Below are positions 22,866 through 33,145 of a stretch of DNA of 64,000 nucleotides, piece after piece. Positions within the stretch are counted from its first letter, which is position 1. Every line of letters starts with the position of its first letter. The translations under genes and the position numbers were made by a program. Below the pieces are notes generated by a model. The model was not told the DNA's origin. It ran no database searches and saw only the letters and a list, made by a program, of their open reading frames with translations. The stretch comes from Polyporus tsugae (taxonomy: Eukaryota; Basidiomycota; Agaricomycetes; Polyporales; Polyporaceae). The stretch lies in contig JAHRBS010000004.1 of the NCBI GenBank assembly GCA_024305745.1, positions 4,774,001-4,838,000 of the forward strand. The letters run 5' to 3'.

Positions 22866-23853
22866 TTACTGACCACGACCACGACCATGACGACGGCGGC
22901 TGCTACCGGATCCGGACGCAACTCCTCCTTGGGGTGCAATATTCTCGTTGTTCTCGTGCCTGGGGTTTGCAGAGCCAGTGCGCGGGCCTGCAGCCTTTCG
23001 ACCGGCCCGAGGGAGATAGCCACGGGTGCGAGCATGTTCCCGAGAGTTCTGCAAGTACATCTTAAGCAACTCAGCTGTGGCCCAGTCGCTTTTGAACTGC
23101 TTCAAGAGAGGATACTCCTTGCGCGCCTTATGGATTATGTAGTTATCGGGTGAGTGTACTTGTTTACTCACACTAACAGGGACTCGGACGTACTGCACGG
23201 TAAAGTTTCGATAGGTTATCTGCAGATTGGACACGGAAGTCCTGCTTCCAGTCAATGCCACACGTCGGGACAAGAATATGGATATATTTCTGATGTATTG
23301 AATCAGTGGGTGTGGGTGTGGGAGACCGAACATAAGTTTTATGCCTCTGATACCACTGATGTTGCGCTCACCTGGATGTTTCCATACAGCTCGTCCTGTC
23401 CATCCAACCCCATGCCCTCCTAGATGGCGATGTGTCCTCCCTTGATTGAAGGCCTTGGCTTCTCAATCTAAGAAGCCTCATCACCACCAGCATTCGCGTT
23501 GCCTGTCCCTTGGCCCCAGGCGAGGGCTTCGGCGAGTGCCGTCTCCTGTTGCCGAATTTTGGCCTGGGCTTCTGCAAGATCAGTCTCGGCGAGGATTCTG
23601 TCTCAAAGACAGCCATGACAGGTAAGTATAACTGCAATCGGATAACGTTCATGGCCCAAAATTGATACGGTACTTACTTGCTTCAGCATCGGACACTCTG
23701 GTTTGGAGCGCATTGACCTCGGCTTGCAGGTCCTTGATGGTGGTTCGCTGGGAGAGGGGGGAGATAGGATGAGCTGTGTGCTGATGTGTACTTCATGATG
23801 CATGTTGTGAAAAGGTGAGCACACTCAGCTACGCACAGGAGGCATGGAGTACG
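22866..23853 (-). pseudogene. CACTA accessory gene, coiled-coil protein, broken
   Basis: Probable start MPP at 23853, intron, then RTTIKDLQAEVNALQTRV and LAEAQAKIRQQETALAEALAW, a clear coiled coil with a further intron between (GTAAGT near 23680). After IEKPRPSIKGGHIAI and EGMGLDGQDELYGNIQ the last exon gives KEYPLLKQFKSDWATAELLKMYLQN and an Arg/Gly-rich tail ending at 22866. This matches the accessory protein that commonly travels with agaricomycete Tnp2 elements; its biochemical role is not established. Two TAG codons interrupt the frame, where related copies have sense codons. Confidence 0.65.
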
Positions 23854-24371
23854 CAGCTGACAGTATCCGTGGTATATTAGGGGAGGATTGTGTAGTAGAA
23901 CTTGAAAATGAGTGGCGAGTAGGTAGCAAGATTTATGCTGATGAGGTTTAGGACTATGAGGGGCCGATGTTGGGCTTGTGCAACCGCGGTGCAATTGATT
24001 TGTCAGCAGGGAGACCGGGGTCGTTGATCGCGTCCAACTTTGGGAACTACTGCTAGCCTTGGCTGCTTGTGTCCTCGCTCTCGCTCTGCCATTGGTACTC
24101 TGACTGCCAGGACTAGGCTTTTTATCTTTATAGGGTGGTTGTTCTGTCAATGTCTGTACTGCTTTCACCAGAATACCCAAGGCCTCAACTTCCGGAAAGC
24201 GAGTTCGTTGCGAGTGCGGGTGTGGCAACTGGCTGCATCCAAAGACTGCTGCACGCCATCTCAGTGGGAAGGCCGGAGTTTCTATTTGAGCCTCGGTTTC
24301 GTCTGCAAGACCGCTGGCCCCTCCTGGACACAATCCAGAGACAAGGAGCATAAGCACGAGCTGGGTTCCAC

Positions 24372-26218
24372 CTATGGAGCGTCACCAGATAGCAGAGTCT
24401 GAGTCTGAGTCTGAAGAGGACATTGGCCCCCCAGCTGATGTGCTCGATATCTTGGACAGTGCTGTCCTGCAGTATGACCATGGGGACAATCCAGGTATGT
24501 TTCATGCATAGTTCACACACGAGCTGGGTAGCGGGCCCATCTAACCCGGCATTGGCAACTGGTTTTAAGGATCCAATCCTCACGCTCCGAGTGAGGACCC
24601 AGTACAACAGTCTGACGTTGAAGCCGCCGACCTCAGGGCTGTTCAGGAGGAGATATGGTTGGGCTTTCGCCCACGGCGACAGACTACCGTCGAGGATGCA
24701 GATGATGAAGACGATCGGCCGTCCGGAGATGAAGCGGATGGGCCCGACGACTCATTCAACACGGCTCCATCTGATAGCGAGTCTGATGATGAGTTCACGG
24801 CCATATCTGTCTGGGACGAGCTTACAGAGGTTGTTTTACGGGCCATCGGGAGCACGGGTGTGTCGTCTCAGTCAGTGTTATCATTTGAAGAAGTTCTGAG
24901 AGACTTCCTTCTTAGCGGAGGATCTATCTGAAGAAGATCTCAAGTTTCTACGCCCCTTTGCACTCAAGGTCGACACTCACATGTCTGGGGAGACTTTCAA
25001 GAAGCTCGGACCCACATTTCCACAGGCGCACCTCTCCTCGTGGAAGCGCATCCAGGCCCAGGTCACACAACTCTCAGGGTTCCAACCCGAACAGTACGAT
25101 TGCTGTGTCAACTCATGCTGTTGCTTTGTCGGACCCCATGCCACGCGAGACACCTGTCCTTACTGTGCGGAACCTCGTCGCAACGCCAAAGGTCGACCTC
25201 GCAAGTCCTTCATCTACCTACCCATCATCCCTCACCTCAAGGCATATCTTGCAAACCCTGACATGGCCAACAAGATGAGGCATTGGGGGGAGAAGTATGA
25301 CCACGAGCTGGGGAAGATGAAGGACATCTATGATTTGCGCCACTATCAGGACCTCCGAGGAAAGAAGGTCATTATCAACGGACGCGAGCTTCCCCACCGA
25401 TTCTTCAAGGATCCATGAGACGTTGCACTTGGTCTTTCTACAGATGGCTTTGCCCCCTTTTGACGACGGACCAAGACCGCATGGCCGCTGATCATGTACA
25501 ACTACAACCTTCCCTCCGATATCCACTTCCATCTTCAGTACATTCTCAGCCTTGGCATCATCCCGGGCCCAAAGAAGCCCCATGATATGGACTCTTTTGT
25601 TTGGCCCCTCACACAGGAACTTCTCCGTCTCGCGATTGGAGTCCACACGTATGACTGCCAGAGCGATGAGTTCTTTGCACTCCAAGCTTTCCTGATCCTT
25701 GTCTTTGGCGACATTCCTGCCATCTCTATGGTGATGTGTATGAAGGGCCATAATGGTCTATCTCCGTGCCGGATGTGCGAGATCAAGGGGATCCAGATTC
25801 CTGACTCTTTGAACCCCATCCACTATGTACCTCTCGACCGCTCACATCATCCCGTTGTAGCTGCCTCTCTCTCTGCTATCAAGGTTTATGATCCCACCCG
25901 TCTGCCGCTTCGCACGCATGACAGACTCCTCGCACAAGCTCGAGAAGTCCAGTTCGCTCGAACTGAACATGAATCGGAGCAGTTCGCAAAGGAGTACAGC
26001 ATCAAAAGCATCCCATTACTCCATGTTCTCCCTTCCCTTTCCTTTCCTGCCTCATTCTCTTACGACTTCATGCATCTTCTCTGGGAGAACGTTGTCAAGA
26101 ACTTGATGCAACTCTGGACTGGGCAATACAAGGGCCTTGATACTGGAAGCAAGGAGTACAAGATCCTTCCCACTGTCTGGGAAGCTATCGGAGAAGTGAG
26201 CGGAAATTCCAGAGATAC
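24372..26218 (+). pseudogene. Tnp2-family transposase, 5' part
   Basis: N-terminal exon reads ERHQIAESESESEEDIGPP and LDILDSAVLQYDHGDNP; an intron (about 24495-24571) leads to an acidic region and then FRPFALKV-type sequence. The core shows CCVNSCCCFVG...CPYC (zinc-binding), KSFIYLPIIPHLKAY, GKKVIINGRELPHRFF, ALGLSTDGFAPF, MVMCMKGHNGLSPCRMCE, the expected Tnp2 order. Two TGA codons (in DPxDVALG at about 25418 and APFxRRTK at about 25462) replace arginine positions. The frame is cut after GEVSGNSRDT by the Gypsy insertion and resumes at 33146. Confidence 0.85.
26214..26218. repeat. Gypsy target-site duplication, left
   Basis: GATAC, repeated at 33146-33150, flanking the LTR ends TGTTAC...GGTAACA. 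Confidence 0.9.
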
Positions 26219-26665
26219 TGTTACAATGAGGTTCTCAGTGTGGGATCAGAGGTGCACACTCTCAAAGTGGGCAGAGGATGACAAGGGAGTTAAGCAGTGT
26301 TCATTGTGTCAGAGGTTCTGAGTAGCAACTGGCCAGGGGACAGATGCTCAAGGGTTCAGTGGGGAGTGAGAACCTCAATAGATTTAAGAGGTCAAACTAG
26401 GGAAAAGTACATGGGGGTCTCGTCTTATGTAGGTAACAGGAACAATAGCAGAACCGAGGTAATGGGACCCTACAGTGAACAGAGAACAAAGGAGTAACCG
26501 AGAAGGGGAGGCCTATTGTACTGAGAAGGACAATAGCTAATATGTGATGTTGTGATCACGCACCTAGTAAGAGTACAGTGGGGTTGAACCTGGGAGTCAT
26601 GCAGGGGTGAGAGCAAGATAGGAACATCAAAGGGAAAAGATAAGATGGTATACAAGGTGGTAATA
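26219..26665 (-). repeat. Gypsy 3' LTR
   Basis: 447 bp, starts TGTTACAATGAGG in plus reading. Its inner end reads GGTGGTAATA where the partner has GGTGGTAACA. Confidence 0.92.
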
Positions 26666-26676
26666 TTACCCCCTGT
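26666..26676 (-). other. Gypsy polypurine tract
   Basis: ACAGGGGGTAA in element orientation, directly against the 3' LTR. Confidence 0.6.
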
Positions 26677-26698
26677 CTATGGCCTGGCTGCTCCAAAG

Positions 26699-27415
26699 CT
26701 AGGCGTAGATGACCTCACCGTCATTGTCACGGCCAAACATGACCTCCATTGAATGACGGTGGTGGTCAAAGGGGACATCAGAGAAGTCCGACTTGCCAGA
26801 GTGGTGTGATCTGGTAGGGGAGGAGATACGCTGCTGCAGCGTGGGGTGAGGAGGAGAGGACTGGGTGCTCTGTCGGCGAGTACAGCGGGAGGAGGACCAA
26901 GACGTGCTAGCCTCGGACTGCGCGGTTGCTGTTTGGGTAGATTGGCGAGGGGAGCGACGACGCCACGGGGGTAGGTCCAGGCTGTGCGTGGGGGAGTTTG
27001 GGGGAGGGTCCTCGTGCTCTGCTTCCTTGTGCTTGGGTCCCTCGGGGGTATGTTCAATGGGAGGGGCATAGCCGTATCGCTCATAGAACTCACCAGGGAT
27101 CTGGGACCTGAGCGGGGACTGGTGGAGGACGTCGACAATGGCTTCGAGGGTGTTAGCCAGTCAGAACTTGCACTCCTGGAGGTCCTCTTTTGCGAAACTA
27201 ATGGTGTTAATGGCCTTTTTGCAGAGACGGAGGGCAATGTCTGCCTGACAGGCAGCATCAATGGTGTGGGATAGGAGTTCATTGTCTTGGATCTGTCTGA
27301 GGAGGAGGTGGTAATCGGGAGGGTTGAGCGAAACAAGGTTCTGGAGGAGACCGGCCATAGAGGCACGGAGTATGGGGGAGGAGACAGAAGCGACATTGAG
27401 AGGGGAGGAGGACAT
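26699..27415 (-). pseudogene. extra Gypsy open frame downstream of pol
   Basis: 239 codons counting one in-frame TGA (27163-27161). Starts MSSSPLNVASVSSPILRAS, then a helical, leucine-rich stretch (GLLQNLVSLNPPDYHLLLRQ, IALRLCKKAINTISFAKEDL) and a Pro/Ser/Arg-rich tail ending in FGRDNDGEVIYA. It begins about 40 nt after the pol stop, upstream of the 3' LTR, where some plant and fungal Gypsy elements carry an accessory frame. Not recognised by homology. The fact that a 239-codon frame shows a single stop, of the same CGA-to-TGA type as pol, argues that it once coded. Confidence 0.5.
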
Positions 27416-27451
27416 GTTTGGGAGTTGCGAGGGGGAATTCTGGAGAGTCGG

Positions 27452-30400
27452 TCACATATGATGGGTCTTTTTATAGGCCAATAGGATATCCGGAGCATTC
27501 CGGAGGTTGGACTCTAGTTCCCAGGAATTTTCCGCAGTAGGGTATTCCACCCACTTGACTAGATACGCCATTTGGCCGAAGCACTTCTGATGTCTGACGA
27601 TGGCTTCCACTTTGTATTCTTCTTCTCCTTCTATCAGGTCAGGAGGGGGAAGGGGGAAGTTGGGACCATGTGTGTCATTTTCATGATAAGGGGTCAGGAG
27701 GGTGGTGTGGAACACAGGATGTTTCCTCCATTGCTGCGGTAGCTGTAGCCGATAGGTCAGCGGACCCAGGACTTCGATGATTTCAAATGGTCCTTGTCTT
27801 TTCATAGCCAGTTTCTTGTGGTTGGTGGTGAATCGGAAGTTCTTGGCTTCGAGCCATACCTTCTGTCCTTGTTTGAACGGGATGAAGCCCCTCATGATAC
27901 ATTCGGCCATGCGCTGCCGTGCTAGCTCATGGGCTGCTAGGGCTTCTTCTCAGACTTTCTGGAGGTTATCGAGGTATAGTTCGACTGAGGGAACTGGAGT
28001 CTTGGGGAAGACAGATGGAATGGCTCGGGGATTGTAGCCCATCATTACATAGAATGGAGATGCATTGCGTCCTTGTGCAGTGCGTTGGTTGTGCATAAAC
28101 TCAATGTCAGGGAGGTAGGTGGCCCAGTCTTCTGGGTGATTGGCGCAGAATGCTCGGAGATAAGCCTCTATTTCCTGATTCATCCTCTCTGTTCCTCCAT
28201 TAGTTTCTGGGTGGTAGGCTGTGCTTAGGGAGGATTTGGACCCGACCAAGCGAGTAAGTTCTTGGAAGACTTTGGCTGCAAATTGAGGTCCATGATCCAA
28301 TATGATGCGCGATGGGAGTCCAAATCATTTGTAGACATGTTGGTGGTAGAGTAGGGTGGTGCCCATAGCATTGATGGTCTTTGTGCACCCGATAAGGATC
28401 ATCTCCTTTGTAGAGTTATGGTCTGCCATGACCATGAGGGCATCAATGCCGCCGGATGGTGGGAGGTCTGTGATGAAGTCTATAGACACCGTTTCAAAGG
28501 GGTTGGCATCTGGTTTCGCCGGAATGGGCATGAGCGGCGGAACGGTTGAATGTGTGTTGACTTTGGTTTATTGACAGATTGCACAGCCGTAGACATAGTT
28601 CCGGACAAAGACAGACATGCCAGGCCACCAGTAATGACGTCATAGTAGTTCCAGGGTTCCAAACTGTCCTGGATGGCCCATTGGGCGCAGGTCATGATAT
28701 CGCCTGACAATTTCCCGCCGTAGACTCTCCTCGGGAGGGACATAGCACCGATGCTGGAAAAACACCAATCCATCTTTGAATGCCCAGTCTGCCAGAGTAG
28801 ATCTCATAGGGAGTACCGAGCCATCTTTGACTGCGGCAAGCGCATCTAGAACCACCTTGTCCTTTGCCTGGGCAGTGCAGATGCGTTCAGCAAGGGCTGT
28901 GTCAAGTGGAGCGAGAAAGAGATGGTTTGGTAGGATTATGGTAGAGTTGTTGTCGTTTATTTCCAGATTCAGATGTTGGAGACATGATAAGGTGTCTGAT
29001 TGTATCATCCGCGTACCAGGAATGTGTCGAAGTTTGAGGTTGAGGAGGGATAGGAATAAACTCCATCGAGCTTGTCACTGATTGACCTTTTGTGCTGTGT
29101 GGAAGTAGGTAAGATTCTGGTGGTCAGAGAGGACTTCAATGGGGTGTGGACTGCCTTCCAGATAGTGTCGCCATTCTTCCAAGGCGCGGACAATACCCAG
29201 GAGTTCTTGATCATAGATTTCGTAATTCCATTGGGCTGCATCAAATGATTTTGACAAGTAGGCACATGGATGCATGTCTCCATTAGCATCGGCTTGTCTC
29301 AACACTGCACCCGTTGCAAACTTGGAGGCATCAGACTCGATGGTAAATGGTTTGGCCTTGTTGGGAAGTATAAGGACTGGGGACTCCATGAATTTGGACT
29401 TGAGTTCATCAAACGCGAGTTGTTGTTCGGAGGTCCAGTTCCATGGCATGTCCTTCTTGGTGAGGTCATAAAGCGGGTGTGCCAGATCTGAGTAATGTGA
29501 GATGAACCGTCAGTAGAAGTTACCAAATTCAAGGAATGACCTCACTCCCTTGACGGAGGTGGGGACAGGCCAGTCCCGAATTCCCTGAAGTTTGGTGGGG
29601 TCCATGGCAACGATGCCAGGTTTGATGATGAGGCCAAGGAATTCTACCTCCTGGACATCGAAGAAGCATTTCTCAGGCTTGAGAAACAGGTCATTGTTGC
29701 GGAGTTGTTGGAGAACCTGAAGAGTCCATGCAGTATGGGTCTTGGGGTCCTTCGAGAAGATAAGGATATTGTCCATGTAGATAACCATCCAGCCTTCATC
29801 AATCATGTCGTAGAAGATATCATTCATCATCTCTTGGAATGTGGGAGGAGAGTTACATAGCCCAAAGAACATAATGGTGGGTTCAAATAATCCTTTAGAG
29901 CATTTGAATGCTGCCTTCCATTGATGTCCTTCTTTGATCCAAACATTGTTGTAGCCAGACCGCAAGTCCATTTTTGAGAAGATTGTCGCTTCTTGGAATT
30001 TGTCGATGAGCTCTTGGACTAGTGGGAGCAGGTACAAATTCTTGATAGTTCCTTCATTGAGGTAGCGGTAGTCTTGGCAGGGTCTGAGGGATCCATCTTT
30101 CTTTGAGACAAAGAAGAAAGGTGAGGCTTGGGGAGATTTTGAAGGTCTGATATAGCCTTTGCGAAGATTCTTGTCGATGAATTTGTCGAGCACAGTCTGC
30201 TCCTTCAGAGAGAGGGGATAGACCTTGCAATTCCAGGGGACGAAGTCAGATTTGAGATCAATAGCGTGGTCATAAGGTCGGGATTCAGGGAACCGCTCTG
30301 CCGTTTTTTTCTCAAAGACATCTCTGTAGTCATGGTAGAGATCGGGTACCATGTCCTCAAAAGAATGGGCTTTCTCGCCTTTGTGGAGCTTCTGTGCCAT

Positions 30401-31222
30401 TTCCATAGCCAGGTTGAGTTTGCCTACAACCCAAGTCTGCTGTCCTATGGAGAACTGTGGAAGGCCTAGCAGTGATTTCTAACATGTACATCGCCCAATA
30501 GTAACTAGGTCGGTATGGCCTTTGTGTAGGTTAAAGGGAATGTCCCGTATGACAGGAGGTTCATCAGGTTGGAAGATGCCGATGACTGGTTCACCGTGAA
30601 TATATAAGATAAGGAGTTCATCAGGGGCCAGCTCTAGAAGTGGATTGTGTGAATTGTCTTCTTCTGGAGACGTCTCTTCCTCTTTGTAGTGTGGGGAAGT
30701 TTGTCTTTTGTCTCCCTGATCTGGTACCGTTTCTACCATGGGTTGTTTTGGTTTGAACGGAGAGGGGGTTGGTAGAGGTGGGGATTCCGGGTTAGCAAAG
30801 TCGACTAGGCCCTGCTGCCAGTCCACCTTAGCATTGGTTTAACGAAGCCAGGGTAGGCCGAGAATGATGTGCTCGTTGCCCAGTGCAGTTACCAGAAATC
30901 GAGTGCGTTGGGTGATTCCAGCAATGGTCAGGTCCTTTCGTACACAGTGGGTTATAAAGCCCTGTTGATTGGGTGTACCATCGACATTGAATACTGGGAT
31001 GGGTGATAGCAGCTTGGAGCAAGGGAGTCCTTGAGCAAGGGCAAAACTGTGATCAATGAAGATCCCTTCTGCTCTGGAGTCAACTAGGGCATGGGTTTCG
31101 ATGATTCGGTCATTTGTGATAGAGACAGGAATCCGCATAGATTGGTTGGATATCTCTGCTACAATTACAGGCGAGACCGTAATTTGGGGTCGTCCAGACA
31201 TTGGTACTGTCGACCCATTCAA
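27452..31222 (-). pseudogene. Gypsy pol: protease, RT, RNase H, integrase, chromodomain
   Basis: One unshifted frame broken only by stop codons, at about 30839, 30479, 29510, 29075, 28640, 28573, 28325 and 27950. Protease shows ALVDSRAEGIFID, with R where the catalytic D-S/T-G has G. Reverse transcriptase has [19 protein letters not shown] and YMDN in place of YMDD. RNase H has [10 protein letters not shown] and the tail RHIPGTRM; integrase has DFITDLPPS, a degraded LDHGPQF and [13 protein letters not shown]. The C-terminus (about 27600-27480) is a chromodomain, YKVEAIVRHQ...YLVKWVEYPTAENSWELE, making this a chromovirus. Frame lies -1 to gag. Confidence 0.9.
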
Positions 31223-32097
31223 AAACCCTCCGCTTCTGCAATGTTTACCACCTCTTCCTTTTCAGCATCAGAAAGAGAGGCATAGATGGCTCTAATGCGG
31301 GCAATGGGAGGTTCAACAGGGACGGGGGTTTCAACGGACTTGGTGGTGACGATGCGGATCTTGCGAGGCAGGGGTGGTGTGGGGTTCTTGGTATTGGAGG
31401 GGGTAAAGGGGGTGCCCTTGCAGTCCCGGGCAATGTGACCTTCGGTGCAGCATCTGAAGCAGATTCCTTTTTCCCTGAAGTAGGCTCGTTCTTCGTTGGT
31501 GAGTTTTCGAAGTCGAACGGGGAAGGATCCAGTTGACGCCGGGGTCTTGTTTGATGGCGGTTGGGTAGGCTTGGTCTGCTTGGTGTACTTGTTTGCCTTG
31601 CACCACTGCATGTCCAAACATACAGCGAGTTCGTAGTACCCCTTGATTGAGGTCGGCAGCTTCTCAACAGTCATGATGTTCTTGATCAGACCGGAGTTAA
31701 GGTCTGTGAGGAAGTAGTCGGAGAGGACGTCTAGGTCTGTGACGGTGGATTTGGCGGCAATGGGATGGAACTGGGCGACGTAATCTTCTGCTGACCCCAT
31801 CTGTTTTATTGCTTTCATCCGGGTAATGCAGTCGGCAGCTGGGGATAGGGGTTGGAAGGCGGCAAAGAACTTTGCTTTGAAGGTGTCGAAGGTTCCAAAT
31901 CCCACTTCCGTGCCCTGGTCATCAATCTCATATGCTTCTCCCATCAAAACTTCCTTCCATGGTCCAGCAGTGCCCCCTTCCAAGAACGACAAGATAAAGA
32001 TGATCCTTTCTTCATCATTAGGATAGGATGCTGCATTGATGCGTAGGTAGGTTCTGCAGGTGTTAAAGAACAGAGCTGCTTGTGTGCGGTCTCCCAA
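31219..32097 (-). CDS. Gypsy gag (capsid and nucleocapsid)
   Basis: 292 codons. Retrotrans_gag-type capsid (LSFLEGGTAGPWKEVL, FKAKFFAAFQPLSPAADC) followed by a basic linker and a single zinc knuckle CFRCCTEGHIARDC (CX2CX4HX4C), then a Pro-rich tail. The first ATG may be internal: upstream, 32406-32134 continues in a Pro/Ser-rich frame of gag-leader type ended by stops. The stop overlaps the protease frame, with GGGTTTT immediately before TGA. Confidence 0.75.
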   Translation of the reverse strand: MGDRTQAALFFNTCRTYLRINAASYPNDEERIIFILSFLEGGTAGPWKEVLMGEAYEIDDQGTEVGFGTFDTFKAKFFAAFQPLSPAADCITRMKAIKQMGSAEDYVAQFHPIAAKSTVTDLDVLSDYFLTDLNSGLIKNIMTVEKLPTSIKGYYELAVCLDMQWCKANKYTKQTKPTQPPSNKTPASTGSFPVRLRKLTNEERAYFREKGICFRCCTEGHIARDCKGTPFTPSNTKNPTPPLPRKIRIVTTKSVETPVPVEPPIARIRAIYASLSDAEKEEVVNIAEAEGF

Positions 32098-32669
32098 AAA
32101 GTCTGGAGGCGGGCGGATCTTTCATTCGCTGGGTCATACTGTGGGGGTACCAGTTACGGGAGGTGACTGCGTGTTGGACATGGGGATCTTGGGTTTTGGG
32201 GGTGAGTTGAGGTTGATTACTTGTCTTGGGTTGGCACCACTTCCTGATGTCAGAAGTTTGGGTGGGGGAACGATGGGGGATACTGGAGGTGGTGTGCGGT
32301 GACTGATTCCTTCGCTGGCTAGGGTTAGCGCAGTGGCTAGGGGAATAGCTGAAAGTGAGGGGGAAGCTTTGGGGGTGGGGTTTCGACTGGGGTTCGGGGA
32401 TGCCACAGGGATTTGACTGGAATTCTCTAGAGATCCCTCGGGCCACTCAGTAGGGTTAACTCTGGAGGTTCTTTCAAGGGGATATCCGTCTTCTCCAGTA
32501 GTATAGACCCAATGAGTACCGTTGAATACGATGTGTCGATCGTAGAGGTACCAGACGTTGTCTTCTCCAAGAGTAGAGTTACTTGGGGGACGTCTGATGC
32601 TTTATGTCGGGGGAGCCACAATTATTACCTAGACTTGGATAAGTCGGCAGGAGAAAGAGCTTGACCTAA
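32098..32669 (-). other. Gypsy 5' leader and degraded gag N-terminus
   Basis: Pro/Ser/Thr-rich frames at 32621-32427 and 32406-32134 probably encode the original start of gag, now cut by stops. Adjacent to the 5' LTR I could not assign a primer-binding site to a particular tRNA. Confidence 0.4.
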
Positions 32670-33145
32670 TGTTACGATGAGGTTCTCAGTGTCGGGTCAG
32701 AGGTGCGCACTCTCAAAGTGGGCAGAGGATGATGAGGGAGTTAAGTAGTGTTTGTTGCGTCAGAGGTTCTGAGTAGCGACTGGCCAGGGGACAGACGCTC
32801 AAGGGTTCAGTGGGGAGTGAGAACCTCAATAGATTCAAGAGGTCAAACTAGGGAAAAGTACATGGGGGTCTCGTCTTATGTAGGTAACAGGAACAATAGC
32901 GGAACTGAGGTAACGGGACCCTACAGTGAACAGAGAACAAAGGAGTAACTGAGAAGGGGAGGCCTATTGTACTGAGAAGGACAATAGTGCAGGATGGTCC
33001 GGATTGAGGACAATAGCTAACACGTGATGTTGTGATCACGCGCCTAGTAAGAGTACAGTGGAGTTGAACCCGGGAGTCATGCAGGGGCAAGAGCGAGATA
33101 GGAATGTTAAAGGGAAAAGATAAGATGGTATACAAGGTGGTAACA
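32670..33145 (-). repeat. Gypsy 5' LTR
   Basis: 476 bp. Relative to the other LTR it has 29 extra bp (about 32989-33017) whose end, GGACAATAG, repeats the preceding GGACAATAG. Confidence 0.92.

Larger units (their letters stand above)
26219..33145 (-). mobile_element. Gypsy (Ty3) chromodomain LTR retrotransposon, degraded
   Basis: 6927 bp on the minus strand, inserted in the CACTA transposase. LTRs are 447 bp (left, 26219-26665) and 476 bp (right, 32670-33145); the length difference is a single 29-bp block in the right one. Order is gag with CCHC knuckle, protease, reverse transcriptase, RNase H, integrase, chromodomain, then an additional open frame before the 3' LTR. Many stop codons make it immobile. 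LTRs differ at more than a dozen sites, nearly all transitions, so it is older than the Copia element. Confidence 0.95.

Noticed and set aside
32600..32669. Gypsy primer-binding site
   Set aside because: The sequence next to the 5' LTR does not start with the expected TGG and I could not match it to a tRNA 3' end.
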